The notes beneath the pieces are model-generated. The model had not been told where the DNA came from. It ran no database searches and was given only the letters and a program-made list of their open reading frames with translations. This document shows positions 26,991 through 36,009 of a stretch of DNA of 64,000 nucleotides, one piece after another. Each line of letters starts with the position of its first letter. The stretch's first letter is position 1. The position numbers and the translations under genes are program-made. The stretch is from positions 45,710 through 109,709 of the forward strand of contig JADQBB010000011.1 in the NCBI GenBank assembly GCA_016903695.1. The letters run 5' to 3'. The DNA is from Chlorogloea purpurea SAG 13.99. Lineage in GTDB: Bacteria > Cyanobacteriota > Cyanobacteriia > Cyanobacteriales > Microcystaceae.

Positions 26991-29375
26991 ATGAAAATAA
27001 TCTGGTATTTATCCGGTTCGGTTCGGGAAAGATTGTTAACAACGGATACGGGTATTGATTTCAAGATCAAGGGAAATACCCTGGACATAGATGGAAGTGG
27101 TAACTGGCAGTGTATTCCCGTCACTGATAGCGATGGGCGAGTAATTTGTATCAAAGATGTGGAGAAGATCGAACCATCACCGGCGAATAGATCGGGCGCG
27201 CAGCGTGCCTTCGGCATCGCTATGGGTAGGGTGTTGCAGTACAGTAAGAAAGGTTTGGTCGTCTTAAAATTTTCCAATACCACCAAGATAACCTTCCGTA
27301 CAGAATTAGAGTTCAAGGTCGGCGCTCAGTACAATTTAAGTTTTCAATATCGCGACGGGGGATTACACGTAACCAAAGCCGAGAGATGCGACGGGGATGA
27401 ACGTTCATTGTCGATCGCCCCGATCGATACCACGATCGCAGGGAAGTACCATGACCCGTGGCGGGACAAGTTAGAAAGCTCGATCCTCGATACCTATCCT
27501 GGAATACAACTGGATGGATTCTCCACCCGCGGGACGCGATTGGAGTGGTCGGGGATATTAGCTGACCGTAGGATCAGGATCGGCGGACGGCGGGGACGAA
27601 CGGAGTTGGAATACCACGAATTCCATCGTGGTTCACCCGTAGCCCCCCTCTCTCTCGAAGAACCGCGATTGGAAGTGATACCCCTCGGTGCCGCTAGGAG
27701 TATCGGTGCATCTTGCTTCCTCGTGAGGATCGGTGATTACGAGATCGTCCTCGACGCTGGGATCAGGATGGGTGCGAATCCCCTACCGGATTTGGGCCAT
27801 CTCGAAAATCCAGATCTGATCCTCATCACCCACGCGCACCAGGATCACATCGGGGCCTTACCCGTCTTACACTCGATGTTCCAAGCGACACCGATGATCA
27901 CGACCCCGGCCACGAGAGAAATCGCCGATGTGATGCTGAGGGATTTTCTAAACGTACAGGAAAAAAGAGAGGGGGGGGTATCCCTCTTCGACGGGGATGA
28001 TCTGGAAAATACCATCTTCTGCTTGGAAACGGAGATGCCGGGGGTGGAATTTAGCCCATTACCCGGACTGACCGTCAAATTCATCAACGCCGGACATATA
28101 GTGGGGGCGGTTTGTATCTACCTGCGCCTCGGCGATCGATCGTTACTCTACACGGGAGATTACAACATCGCCAACAGCAGAACTACCAATGGCTTGAAAC
28201 TAACCGAATTACCGCGCGCCGATATGCTGATCACGGAGGCGACTTATGGAACTAGCTCCCACCCCGCTCGAAAGGAACAGGAGTCGGGATTGATAAAATC
28301 CGTATTGGAGGTGATAGACGGTGGTGGCAATGTATTGATACCCGCTTTCGCCTTGGGACGCGCCCAAGAAATATTACTGGCCTTGAGGACTAATCCTCGA
28401 TTCCTCGATGGCAGCGTTCCCATCTACGTTGATGGTCTGGTACGATCAATTACTGATGTGTTCGCCGATAATCTCGATTGGTTGCCGGAGTCGGTGAAAA
28501 ACTTGATGCTCAATAGCAAAATACCACCTTTCTTCGATGGAAAAACCATAATACCGATCGAGTGTAGTGCGGATCGACCCCTGGCTATGGCGAAACCGAG
28601 CGTTATCGTCGCTTCATCGGGTATGCTCACCGGGGGAGCGTCCGTTTATTATGCGAAGACGCTATTAGAGCGCGATAATGCCGCTGTTTTCATCTCCGGC
28701 TACACGGACGAGGAATCACCAGGTAGATTGCTTCAAGATATAAAGTCCGGTGAGGATATAGAGATCGACGGCGAGACCATAACCGTCAAGGCGATGATCC
28801 GTAAATTCAACCTTTCAGCCCATACCGATCGACCTGGGATAGGACAAGTGATAAACCGGGTCGCCCCCCGTCACCTGATCCTCGTTCACGGGACACCGAG
28901 GGGATTACGAGATCTGGCAGAAACCGAAGACCTGAAGAAAAACTATATAATCCACGTTCCCCACACGGGTGATAGCATTGAATTCGGGGTGATGCCCGAA
29001 TATATCAATCGATCGAGGAATATAGAATTAACTTTTCCCAACGAGATCGAGTTGGAACTGGAAACCGATACGTCAGGTACTTGGATCAAGATACCGCGAG
29101 ATATGTCCAATGGAGATCCCCGGTGGGAGAAATTATTACAAGATGGCAGCATCTCCGGTAAGTGGAATCATGATTCTCTCGTCCTATTACCGAGTTCATC
29201 CTATTCCGTCAAAGCGTCGAAAGCCGCTCGCTCGAACGTGAATTGTTGTGCGAAATGTGAATTCTTCTTGGAGAGACGCTGTGATTCGCCATCTAGTTAC
29301 CTCTACGGTCAGATAGTCGATCCGTGGGGTTGTTGCACTGAATTCATAGCGACAGAAAATGCCCCCACATCTTGA
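26991..29375 (+). CDS. Beta-CASP metallo-beta-lactamase RNA nuclease with cysteine-rich tail
   Basis: A 794-residue protein. The first about 225 residues are an unrecognised domain. Residues about 226-680 are a CPSF-73/Ysh1-like metallo-beta-lactamase with beta-CASP insert: HAHQDH (281-286), NAGHIVGAV, YTGDYN, ASSGMLTGG, SAHTDRPG and LVHGTPRG (RMMBL-type end). It should cut RNA as endo- and/or exonuclease with two zinc ions. The last about 48 residues carry cysteines at 752, 753, 756, 764, 781 and 782 (CxxC-x7-C then GCC), resembling an iron-sulfur (HiPIP-like) or zinc site. It is GC-rich with codon use unlike the retron gene. It sits between two rbcS copies. Confidence 0.82.
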   Translation: MKIIWYLSGSVRERLLTTDTGIDFKIKGNTLDIDGSGNWQCIPVTDSDGRVICIKDVEKIEPSPANRSGAQRAFGIAMGRVLQYSKKGLVVLKFSNTTKITFRTELEFKVGAQYNLSFQYRDGGLHVTKAERCDGDERSLSIAPIDTTIAGKYHDPWRDKLESSILDTYPGIQLDGFSTRGTRLEWSGILADRRIRIGGRRGRTELEYHEFHRGSPVAPLSLEEPRLEVIPLGAARSIGASCFLVRIGDYEIVLDAGIRMGANPLPDLGHLENPDLILITHAHQDHIGALPVLHSMFQATPMITTPATREIADVMLRDFLNVQEKREGGVSLFDGDDLENTIFCLETEMPGVEFSPLPGLTVKFINAGHIVGAVCIYLRLGDRSLLYTGDYNIANSRTTNGLKLTELPRADMLITEATYGTSSHPARKEQESGLIKSVLEVIDGGGNVLIPAFALGRAQEILLALRTNPRFLDGSVPIYVDGLVRSITDVFADNLDWLPESVKNLMLNSKIPPFFDGKTIIPIECSADRPLAMAKPSVIVASSGMLTGGASVYYAKTLLERDNAAVFISGYTDEESPGRLLQDIKSGEDIEIDGETITVKAMIRKFNLSAHTDRPGIGQVINRVAPRHLILVHGTPRGLRDLAETEDLKKNYIIHVPHTGDSIEFGVMPEYINRSRNIELTFPNEIELELETDTSGTWIKIPRDMSNGDPRWEKLLQDGSISGKWNHDSLVLLPSSSYSVKASKAARSNVNCCAKCEFFLERRCDSPSSYLYGQIVDPWGCCTEFIATENAPTS

Positions 29376-29431
29376 TATATTCTGGAAACGAGAATACATC
29401 TGGTTAATAACTGATTCACACGGCGTAATAT

Positions 29432-29814
29432 ACGAAAAATCGAGGGTGACATCGCTGCCACCCTCAAAGCCTACTCAAAAAACCGGATTAGTAACGGCCA
29501 GTGTTGGGCTTGTGAACGATGAAACTCATGGTCTGACACTGTTTGATATTGTCGAAACCGATAACGCGGATATAAGAATCAGAGTATTCGGTTCTGCATT
29601 CGCGAACTTCGGTCAATACATCTTGGGGGCTGTTAGCGCGGAATAAAGGTAATTTCCACAGAGTCCAGTGGTAATCAGCAGGCTTGGGATCTTTCTCGAA
29701 CTCGATCGCCGGAATGTAACCCTGATCCAACATATATTGAATCTGCTTGGCGATTTGCTGATCCGTTAAAGGGGGCAAATAGGAAAGAGTTTCGTAGCGT
29801 TTTTCTTTAGGTAA
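29432..29814. repeat. Direct repeat, right copy (resident rbcS end)
   Basis: The partner of the 26402-26784 repeat. It belongs to the intact rbcL-rbcX-rbcS operon, so it is probably the original. The 3030-base period spans the nuclease gene and the second rbcS. Confidence 0.93.
29434..29465 (-). terminator. Terminator of the rbcL-rbcX-rbcS operon
   Basis: On the minus strand GAGGGTG (from 29465) pairs with CACCCTC (to 29442) and is followed by GATTTTT. It lies about 25 bases after the rbcS stop. It also faces the 3' end of the convergent nuclease gene. Confidence 0.75.
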
Positions 29815-29823
29815 AGTTTTCAT
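29488..29823 (-). CDS. rbcS: RuBisCO small subunit
   Basis: A 111-residue form IB small subunit, beginning [19 protein letters not shown] as in other cyanobacteria. [21 protein letters not shown] and [10 protein letters not shown] are conserved. An AAGGA ribosome-binding site lies about 13 bases upstream of the ATG. It is the last gene of rbcL-rbcX-rbcS, 15 bases after rbcX. It caps the large-subunit octamer and is also mimicked by the SSLD repeats of CcmM. Confidence 0.97.
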   Translation of the reverse strand: MKTLPKEKRYETLSYLPPLTDQQIAKQIQYMLDQGYIPAIEFEKDPKPADYHWTLWKLPLFRANSPQDVLTEVRECRTEYSDSYIRVIGFDNIKQCQTMSFIVHKPNTGRY

Positions 29824-29838
29824 GGTTGTCTGTATTCC

Positions 29839-30213
29839 TTATAGGTCAGATAAATCATCAACATCGATGGGGTCAATAGTTTGAGTGAGACGCTCTAAAA
29901 GATGCTTACGATGTTCGGTATTGTCCTTATTAATCCCTGTCTTCACCATCGCCGGGAGAAACTCGACGATCTCTTCGGCGATATGCTCCCGTACCGTCAT
30001 GATCCGTAACACTAACTCTTTATTCTCCGCCATCAAGCCTTCAATATAAGCCTCGCCATCCTGGAGGGAATGGGTAGAAGAATACTGGGTCAACCAGATG
30101 GCCAGAGTGGGATTAGTCTCCGTTAATTGGTCGATGATAGTACGAACCGCCTGGTAAGTCAGGTAACTCTGTAAAACCTTAGCCGTATCTTGAGCGATCT
30201 TTTGAGGATACAT
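29839..30213 (-). CDS. rbcX: RuBisCO assembly chaperone RbcX
   Basis: A 124-residue RbcX. The KDTAKVLQSYLTYQAVRTI-like N-terminal helix that forms the RbcL C-tail binding groove is present, as are LAIWL and LRIMTVREHIAEEI. It dimerises and clamps the RbcL C-terminus during assembly of RbcL8. It lies between rbcL and rbcS, the common order in beta-cyanobacteria, with 15 bases to rbcS and about 106 bases to rbcL. Confidence 0.95.
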   Translation of the reverse strand: MYPQKIAQDTAKVLQSYLTYQAVRTIIDQLTETNPTLAIWLTQYSSTHSLQDGEAYIEGLMAENKELVLRIMTVREHIAEEIVEFLPAMVKTGINKDNTEHRKHLLERLTQTIDPIDVDDLSDL

Positions 30214-30319
30214 CTTATGCAGTTTTAGTAATCAGTTATCAGTATTGAAATTCTAGCGAGAGAACTTGGGATGTGTATAATTACCCCCCTGATAACCTTT
30301 TACCATCCCTGACAGAAGA

Positions 30320-31735
30320 TTAGAGAGTATCCATAGCTTCAAACTCGAACTTGATTTCTTTCCACAGTTCACAAGCCGCGGCTAATTCGGGACTCCAGCG
30401 ACAAGCTTCGCGGATTACGTCGTTACCTTCACGGGCGAGAGAGCGTCCTTCGTTACGAGCTTGAATACAAGCTTCTAAAGCTACGCGGTTCGCAGTCGCA
30501 CCAGGCGCGTTACCCCAGGGGTGTCCTAATGTACCACCACCGAACTGTAAACAAGAATCGTCACCGAAGATTTCTACTAGCGCGGGCATATGCCATACGT
30601 GGATACCACCGGAAGCTACGGGCATAACACCAGGCATGGAAGCCCAATCTTGGGTGAAGAAAATACCTCTCGCGCGATCTTCTTCCACGTAGTCTTCACG
30701 CATTAAGTCAACGAAGCCCATTGTAATGCCGCGTTCACCTTCTAATTTACCGACGACGGTTCCAGAGTGTAGGTGATCACCACCGGACATTCTTAAACAT
30801 TTAGCTAAGACGCGGAAGTGAATACCGTGGTTTTTCTGACGATCGATTACAGCGTGCATGGCACGGTGAATGTGAAGCAGTAAACCGTTTTCGCGACAGT
30901 ATTTAGCCAGGGTGGTGTTAGCCGTGAAACCACCGGTGAGGTAGTCGTGCATGATGATGGGGGTTTTGATTTCTTTGGCGAACTCAGCCCGTTTCATCAT
31001 ATCTTCTACGGTGGGGGCGGTCACGTTGAGGTAATGTCCTTTTACTTCGTTGGTTTCCGCTTGTGATTTCTCGATCGCTTCTTGTACGAAGAGGAATCTA
31101 TCTCTCCAGCGCATGAAGGGCTGAGAGTTGATGTTCTCGTCGTCTTTGGTGAAGTCTAAGCCGCCGCGTAAGCACTCGTATACGGCGCGACCGTAGTTTT
31201 TCGCGGATAAACCTAATTTAGGTTTGATGGTACAGCCGAGTAAAGGACGACCGTATTTGTTTAATTTGTCTCTCTCCACGGTGATACCGTGGGGAGGGCC
31301 TTGGAAGGTTTTCAGGTAGGCTACGGGAATACGTAGATCTTCTAAACGTAGGGCGCGTATAGCTTTGAAACCAAATACGTTACCGACGATCGAGGTTAAC
31401 ATATTGGTTACGGAACCTTCCTCGAACAGATCGAGGGGATAGGCTACGAAACAGAAGAATTGATTATCTTCGTTGGCCACGGGTTCGATGTCATAACAAC
31501 GACCTTTGTAACGATCGAGGTCGGTCAGGTTATCTGTCCATACGGTTGTCCATGTACCGGTCGAAGATTCTGCCGCTACTGCCGCGCCGGCTTCTTCGGG
31601 AGGGACTCCGGGCTGGGGAGTAACGCGGAAGCACGCTAATAAATCTGTATCTTTCGGTGTGTAGTCGGGTGTGTAATAGGTAAGGCGGTAATCCTTTACA
31701 CCGGCCTCAAAACCTTTGCTCTTGGCTTGTACCAT
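30320..31735 (-). CDS. rbcL: RuBisCO large subunit (form IB)
   Basis: A 471-residue large subunit that carboxylates ribulose-1,5-bisphosphate inside the carboxysome. [10 protein letters not shown] contains the carbamylated lysine (K197 here) and the metal ligands D199/E200. [16 protein letters not shown], the SGGDHLHSG loop and [10 protein letters not shown] (loop 6) are intact. The start ATG at 31735 has GGAGG about eight bases upstream and the usual [22 protein letters not shown]-terminus. It leads the rbcL-rbcX-rbcS operon. Confidence 0.99.
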   Translation of the reverse strand: MVQAKSKGFEAGVKDYRLTYYTPDYTPKDTDLLACFRVTPQPGVPPEEAGAAVAAESSTGTWTTVWTDNLTDLDRYKGRCYDIEPVANEDNQFFCFVAYPLDLFEEGSVTNMLTSIVGNVFGFKAIRALRLEDLRIPVAYLKTFQGPPHGITVERDKLNKYGRPLLGCTIKPKLGLSAKNYGRAVYECLRGGLDFTKDDENINSQPFMRWRDRFLFVQEAIEKSQAETNEVKGHYLNVTAPTVEDMMKRAEFAKEIKTPIIMHDYLTGGFTANTTLAKYCRENGLLLHIHRAMHAVIDRQKNHGIHFRVLAKCLRMSGGDHLHSGTVVGKLEGERGITMGFVDLMREDYVEEDRARGIFFTQDWASMPGVMPVASGGIHVWHMPALVEIFGDDSCLQFGGGTLGHPWGNAPGATANRVALEACIQARNEGRSLAREGNDVIREACRWSPELAAACELWKEIKFEFEAMDTL

Positions 31736-32173
31736 TGGGTTAGTCCTCCATAAACTGCTTGTTTATTTCTCGCCTCAAGCGAAGCCGAGAAAATTTTTGT
31801 AAGTTAACTTACCTAGACTTTCAGGATTTTCTGAACTTCAAGGGTTAATTTCTTTATTTGTTTTATCGATTTAACATCGTACCATTAATTGTAGATTATT
31901 CTGACAATTTTTTAATATCTATGTCAAGAGTTTTTATTAAGATTTTTTCTTAGCCTCATCACTTTATCTAATGCCCAAAAAATAAATACGCTAAATCGTA
32001 GACAATGGGGCAAAACTATCGCTATGTCTACAATTTAGCTCATATTCCTATTAATAAATTTTGTAACTTTGCTAACTCAAAAGTCACAGACTTAACTACA
32101 AAAAGAGTTAAGCAAGATTATTAACTGGTGGGTCAAATTTTCAAAAATACAAATCAAATCAAACTAAAAATCC
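31736..32173. other. rbcL upstream region (438 bases)
   Basis: No gene is seen. The region must hold the rbcL promoter and the 3' end of the ccm operon transcript. It is AT-rich with a GGAGG site at about 31744-31748 before rbcL. The main structure is the inverted repeat at 31991-32038. Confidence 0.6.
31991..32038. promoter_or_regulatory. 14-bp inverted repeat between ccmN and rbcL
   Basis: CTAAATCGTAGACA (31991-32004) and TGTCTACAATTTAG (32025-32038) are complementary except for one position (G-U in RNA), with a 20-base spacer. It lies about 135 bases after the ccmN stop and about 255 bases upstream of rbcL. It could be an operator for a dimeric regulator or a processing hairpin of the ccm transcript. 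Confidence 0.5.
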
Positions 32174-32758
32174 TCATTTTTGATTGGGGTTAGAGCCGTT
32201 TGAATTTTGTCGGTTGGGAAACAAAGTCAGCAATAACTGATTAATATAAGTCTGTCCCACCACCACCGTATCGGCCGGTATTACCGCGCGCTCCTCGTGA
32301 ACGGGTGCTTCTGGCGCGTCAGGTGGGGGTGGTTCGGGTTGGGGCCCAGAAGTTTTCATACTCTCCGTGGCTTTATAATCTTGAGTCTGGTTTTCCTCCG
32401 GGGCAACGCGTCCGAAATCCCCCACTAGAGAACCGGAAGGAATCACCGTCCCCGATTGAATCGAAGCGTTAAAAATCGTCGTCGTCGAACCGATACAAGC
32501 CCCAGCGCCGATGTCACCGTGACCGACCATCAACACCCCAGCGCCTAAAATCGCTCCCGAACCCACCGAAATAGACCCCTGATAGGCGTTTAAAATCACT
32601 CCCAGACCCACACAAGCCCCTGCCCCAATCACGATTCGACTATCGTCCGCGGCTTGTAAGATCACACCTGGCGCGACTACGGCGCTCTCGTGGATACTCA
32701 CATCACCACTGACGTAGATTTCCGAGGTACTAATCGTGTTAACAGGCGGTAAAGGCAT
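32174..32758 (-). CDS. ccmN: Carboxysome assembly protein CcmN
   Basis: A 194-residue CcmN. The N-terminal part is a left-handed beta-helix of hexapeptide repeats (VIGAGACVGLGVI and neighbours). A flexible proline/glutamate-rich linker follows (PQPEPPPPDAPEAPV). The C-terminal encapsulation helix reads VVGQTYINQLLLTLF and binds the CcmK shell. The N-terminal domain binds CcmM. I start at MPLPPVNTISTSEIY, which matches homologues; upstream in-frame codons extend to 32782. It is the last gene of ccmK-L-M-N. Confidence 0.93.
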   Translation of the reverse strand: MPLPPVNTISTSEIYVSGDVSIHESAVVAPGVILQAADDSRIVIGAGACVGLGVILNAYQGSISVGSGAILGAGVLMVGHGDIGAGACIGSTTTIFNASIQSGTVIPSGSLVGDFGRVAPEENQTQDYKATESMKTSGPQPEPPPPDAPEAPVHEERAVIPADTVVVGQTYINQLLLTLFPNRQNSNGSNPNQK

Positions 32759-32804
32759 AAACATAAAAGGTAAAAGGAACAAAGCCTTTTACCTCATCCC
32801 TTCC

Positions 32805-34769
32805 TTAAGGGCGTTGAATGATAGTTTCTAAAACCCGGCGTTTGGCGTTGCGATCGATCCCGATAAGTCGGACGTATTCTCCCTCGTGGTCAGCAATACA
32901 AGCCGAGAGAGCGGAAATCACCTCCGATTCCCGATTACTATCGACTACCGGACAGCTTTGCCAAGAACCCGTTTTGAATCGGCGTTTATCCGCGTGTTCC
33001 ATCCCTACTTTATGACCTTGATTCAGTAACGAACGCACTGCGGCGATCGCTTCCGCGCTCAAGGTGCTGGTTAAAGTAGCTGTACCGCCGCCGGAATAAC
33101 TCTTATAAGCTTGGCCGGCAGGAGCTGCGGTGGGCGAGGAAACTTTAGCCGCGGTTGCCGGTTGACCGTCGGGGCGTTGGATGATGGCTTCTAACACCCG
33201 GCGTTTCGCCGCCGTATCGATTCCCAGTAAGCGCACGTACTCGCCTTGATGTTCACTCAAACAAGCTTCCAAGGCAGCGATAACTTCCGATTCGCGATTG
33301 CTTTCGATCGGGGCGCAGCTCTGCCAAGAACTCGTTTTGAATCGGCGTTTATCCGCGTGTTCCGTACCTATCTTATAACCTTGAGATAGAAGAGAGCGGA
33401 TCTTGCCGATTATATCAGCCCCTAGAGAACCGATAGAATTACCTGTGGAAACTCCTTTACCCGCGGCGGGTTTAGCGCCATTACCGTTAACAGAGGTGGG
33501 GTTTCCGCCTGGACGATGAATGATCAACTCGGCCACGCGTTTTTTGGCTTGAGGGTCGATACCGATGAGACGGATATATTCATCACCGTACTCGGATAAA
33601 ACCGATTCCACTTCTCTCAACACAGCGGGTTCGCTGTGAGCATCGCTGATCGATGTGGTTTGCCAAGAACCGGTTTTGAATCGGCGTTTATCCGCGTGTT
33701 CGATACCGATTTTATAACCTTGACCCAGTAGGGAGCGCACTTGACCGGTAATATCATTAGCGAGATGACCACCGTTCCCGTTCCCGTTACCCGCAGGGGC
33801 GCGTTCAGCGTGAACAGATGTGCTGACGCGAGTTGGTTGTCCTGAAACATCTTCGGGACGTTGGACGATCATTTCTAGAACCCGGCGTTTCGCCGCTCCA
33901 TCGACACCGATCAACCGCACGTACTCGCCTTGTAAGTCTTGGAGATGGCGCTCTAGCATAGCGACGATCTGATCTTCGCGAGTGCCGTCGATAAAACCTG
34001 CGCCCAGCCAAGAACCGGTTTTGAATCTGCGTTTATCGGCGTGTTCTAAACCGATCTTGTAGCCTTGGGAAAGTAGAGAGCGAACTTGCGCTCTAATGTT
34101 GGTATTTAAACTCATAGTTGTGTCTGAATTACTATAGAGATTCTCATTTATAGGGGTTTGCTGTTTTTTCTGCGTGCGGGTTGGCCTTTTCGGTTGCCCC
34201 TTTTGAGTCGCTGTACCGGTATGGGATACGTGACCCGCAAAAGCTCGATCGCTGTCCGTCACATCGGGTAATCGATCGGCCTGTTGTTGACTGGTAATCA
34301 CCGACCCGGACGGTACATATTTGCCAGGTGCTATTTCCACATCTTGGACTAGGGCGTGCATCATGACGATACTGCCCTGACCGAGGCGGGCGTTAAACAC
34401 AGTGGAGCGAAAGCCGATAAAACAACTATCACCCACGTAAGCTGGCCCGTGAATCAAAGCCATGTGGGTGATACAAGTATCTTTGCCGATCCACACCGAA
34501 TAATCTTTGCCGTCATCACCGACTACTCGCCCGGTTTCTAAACCGTGAATCACCACGCCATCTTGAAGATGAGTACCATCGCCTATATAAAAGGGCGAGC
34601 CTTCATCCGCTCTAATGGATGTTCCTGGTGATACTACCGCCATTGCCCCGACCCTTACATCACCGCTCAAACTAGAAAACGAATGTACTTGGGCACTATC
34701 GTTAATTTGTGGTTCCGCTACAGTCTTGGCAGGGGGAGTTAAGTCTATCGTCTTGTGTCGGACGACCAT
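32805..34769 (-). CDS. ccmM: Carboxysome scaffold protein CcmM (gamma-CA domain plus four SSLD repeats)
   Basis: A 654-residue scaffold. Residues about 22-180 form a gamma-carbonic-anhydrase beta-helix with candidate zinc ligands H75, H102 and H107. The C-terminal helix with the regulatory cysteine pair of active CcmM enzymes is absent: after DRAFAGHV a basic linker begins. Four RbcS-like domains (SSLD) start near 225, 340, 450 and 572, each with [15 protein letters not shown] or a close variant. Cysteine pairs 18 apart occur in SSLD3 (C485/C503) and SSLD4 (C606/C624). M219 (TTMSLNT) can start the short CcmM form of 436 residues. Confidence 0.97.
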   Translation of the reverse strand: MVVRHKTIDLTPPAKTVAEPQINDSAQVHSFSSLSGDVRVGAMAVVSPGTSIRADEGSPFYIGDGTHLQDGVVIHGLETGRVVGDDGKDYSVWIGKDTCITHMALIHGPAYVGDSCFIGFRSTVFNARLGQGSIVMMHALVQDVEIAPGKYVPSGSVITSQQQADRLPDVTDSDRAFAGHVSHTGTATQKGQPKRPTRTQKKQQTPINENLYSNSDTTMSLNTNIRAQVRSLLSQGYKIGLEHADKRRFKTGSWLGAGFIDGTREDQIVAMLERHLQDLQGEYVRLIGVDGAAKRRVLEMIVQRPEDVSGQPTRVSTSVHAERAPAGNGNGNGGHLANDITGQVRSLLGQGYKIGIEHADKRRFKTGSWQTTSISDAHSEPAVLREVESVLSEYGDEYIRLIGIDPQAKKRVAELIIHRPGGNPTSVNGNGAKPAAGKGVSTGNSIGSLGADIIGKIRSLLSQGYKIGTEHADKRRFKTSSWQSCAPIESNRESEVIAALEACLSEHQGEYVRLLGIDTAAKRRVLEAIIQRPDGQPATAAKVSSPTAAPAGQAYKSYSGGGTATLTSTLSAEAIAAVRSLLNQGHKVGMEHADKRRFKTGSWQSCPVVDSNRESEVISALSACIADHEGEYVRLIGIDRNAKRRVLETIIQRP

Positions 34770-34853
34770 AAAATCAGTCCTCCTAAATTATTTATCGTTA
34801 ATAACGGGCTAGATGCTTCGACCCTTCATCTACATTCCTATGGGGGAATCTTC

Positions 34854-35162
34854 TTACTGCCCTCGTTCCTGGTTCTTCTTGCTATATAGCGATTGGTTTG
34901 CCACCGTGATAGTATCGATTATCCCCACTACCATCGCGTCTAAAGGACGATTGTCGTAACCGTCCTCAATCCGAGCTGCTCCACCTCTCGATACCAGCAC
35001 CCATTCATCGATACCGGCACCTACTATGTCCCCAGCTACTTCGTATTTGGGTAACAGTTGGCCTTCCGCATCGATAAACTGCAGTAATAAGAATTTCACA
35101 CCCGTCATACTGCGAGCTTTATAGGTGCTGACCACCGTGCCGCGAACCTTGGCAATTTGCAT
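34854..35162 (-). CDS. ccmL: Carboxysome shell vertex protein CcmL
   Basis: A 102-residue pentameric BMV-domain protein that caps the carboxysome vertices. It starts MQIAKVRGTVVSTYKARSM and has the VGAGIDEWVLVSRGGAAR signature and DAMVVGIIDTI. It lies between ccmK (10-base gap) and ccmM in the conserved order. Confidence 0.97.
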   Translation of the reverse strand: MQIAKVRGTVVSTYKARSMTGVKFLLLQFIDAEGQLLPKYEVAGDIVGAGIDEWVLVSRGGAARIEDGYDNRPLDAMVVGIIDTITVANQSLYSKKNQERGQ

Positions 35163-35172
35163 ATACTAGAGG

Positions 35173-35511
35173 CTATATTCTTCTGAGCGGTTGAGGATTG
35201 ACACTTTCGCGGAATTGCTCTACTGCTTCCGTATATCGAATCGGTAAAACATATTCCAAGTTTTCGTGAGGACGAGCGATAATATGGTGAGATAGAACTT
35301 CACCACCGTTGACTCTTTTGGCATTCTGGATTCCGGCGCTGACGGAGGCCTGTACTTCCGACACATCTCCTCTGACGATTACCGTAACGCGACCGCTGCC
35401 GATTTTTTCGTACCCTACTAGGGTGACACGGGCTGCTTTTACCATCGCATCAGCGGCTTCGACTACTGCGGGAAATCCTAATGTTTCTACCATCCCTACT
35501 GCAATTGACAT
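35173..35511 (-). CDS. ccmK: Carboxysome shell hexamer protein CcmK
   Basis: A 112-residue BMC-domain shell protein, CcmK2-like: [53 protein letters not shown]. The conserved KIGSGR lines the central pore. The C-terminus (NPQPLRRI) is the extended CcmK2-type tail. Only one ccmK is present here, whereas many relatives have two in tandem; additional copies may lie elsewhere. GGAG precedes the ATG. It is the first gene of ccmK-L-M-N and divergent from ndhF4. Confidence 0.95.
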   Translation of the reverse strand: MSIAVGMVETLGFPAVVEAADAMVKAARVTLVGYEKIGSGRVTVIVRGDVSEVQASVSAGIQNAKRVNGGEVLSHHIIARPHENLEYVLPIRYTEAVEQFRESVNPQPLRRI

Positions 35512-36009
35512 TTGTTTCTCCTTACTTCGCTATGAGCGCCAAATAACTTGTTTATATTTTTTAAGTTGGTGTTTTGACTCAATTGTTTTACCTGCGACTT
35601 CTTCGGTGGTCGATCGCTTATGAGGATTGAGCATTAAACCATAACGCATTGTATCCCGATACCGACTTTTTTCATCCACTTTATTTGTTTCGCAAAGCAT
35701 GGCCCGTTTTTTTGACGAGAGTGGCAAAATTATCAACCTAAAAAAAGCATAAAGAACCTTGGTACCTTTGACAATATAAAACATGATGATGATTTTTAAT
35801 GGAACAGTTAAGTTAAACTAATGTGTTTATCTTCGCTTAACCATTATTTTCTCTTTTTAGCACCCTTAGTCTGTTCTATAATCTTTTCATACTATTGGTT
35901 AAAATCAATACCTCGATGCAAAGATTTGTTCGTGAAGTTTAGCCCAGCAAAGCTCTTGACAAAATCACGCAAATGTGTATAAAAAATTCCGTTTAAATCA
36001 AAATTATCA
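35512..36009. other. Divergent ccmK-ndhF4 promoter region (498 bases)
   Basis: No convincing gene is present; an 84-codon open frame at 35530-35784 on the minus strand has no recognisable features. The region must carry back-to-back promoters for the ccm operon and ndhF4-ndhD4, two CO2-responsive units. I could not identify a CcmR/NdhR or CmpR site by eye. Confidence 0.6.

Noticed and set aside
22645..31735. CRISPR array or transposon ends around the accessory island
   Set aside because: No regularly spaced direct repeats and no terminal inverted repeats with target duplication were found; the only large repeat is the rbcS duplication.
35530..35784. 84-codon frame upstream of ccmK
   Set aside because: It has no similarity to shell proteins, poor codon pattern and overlaps the expected promoter region.
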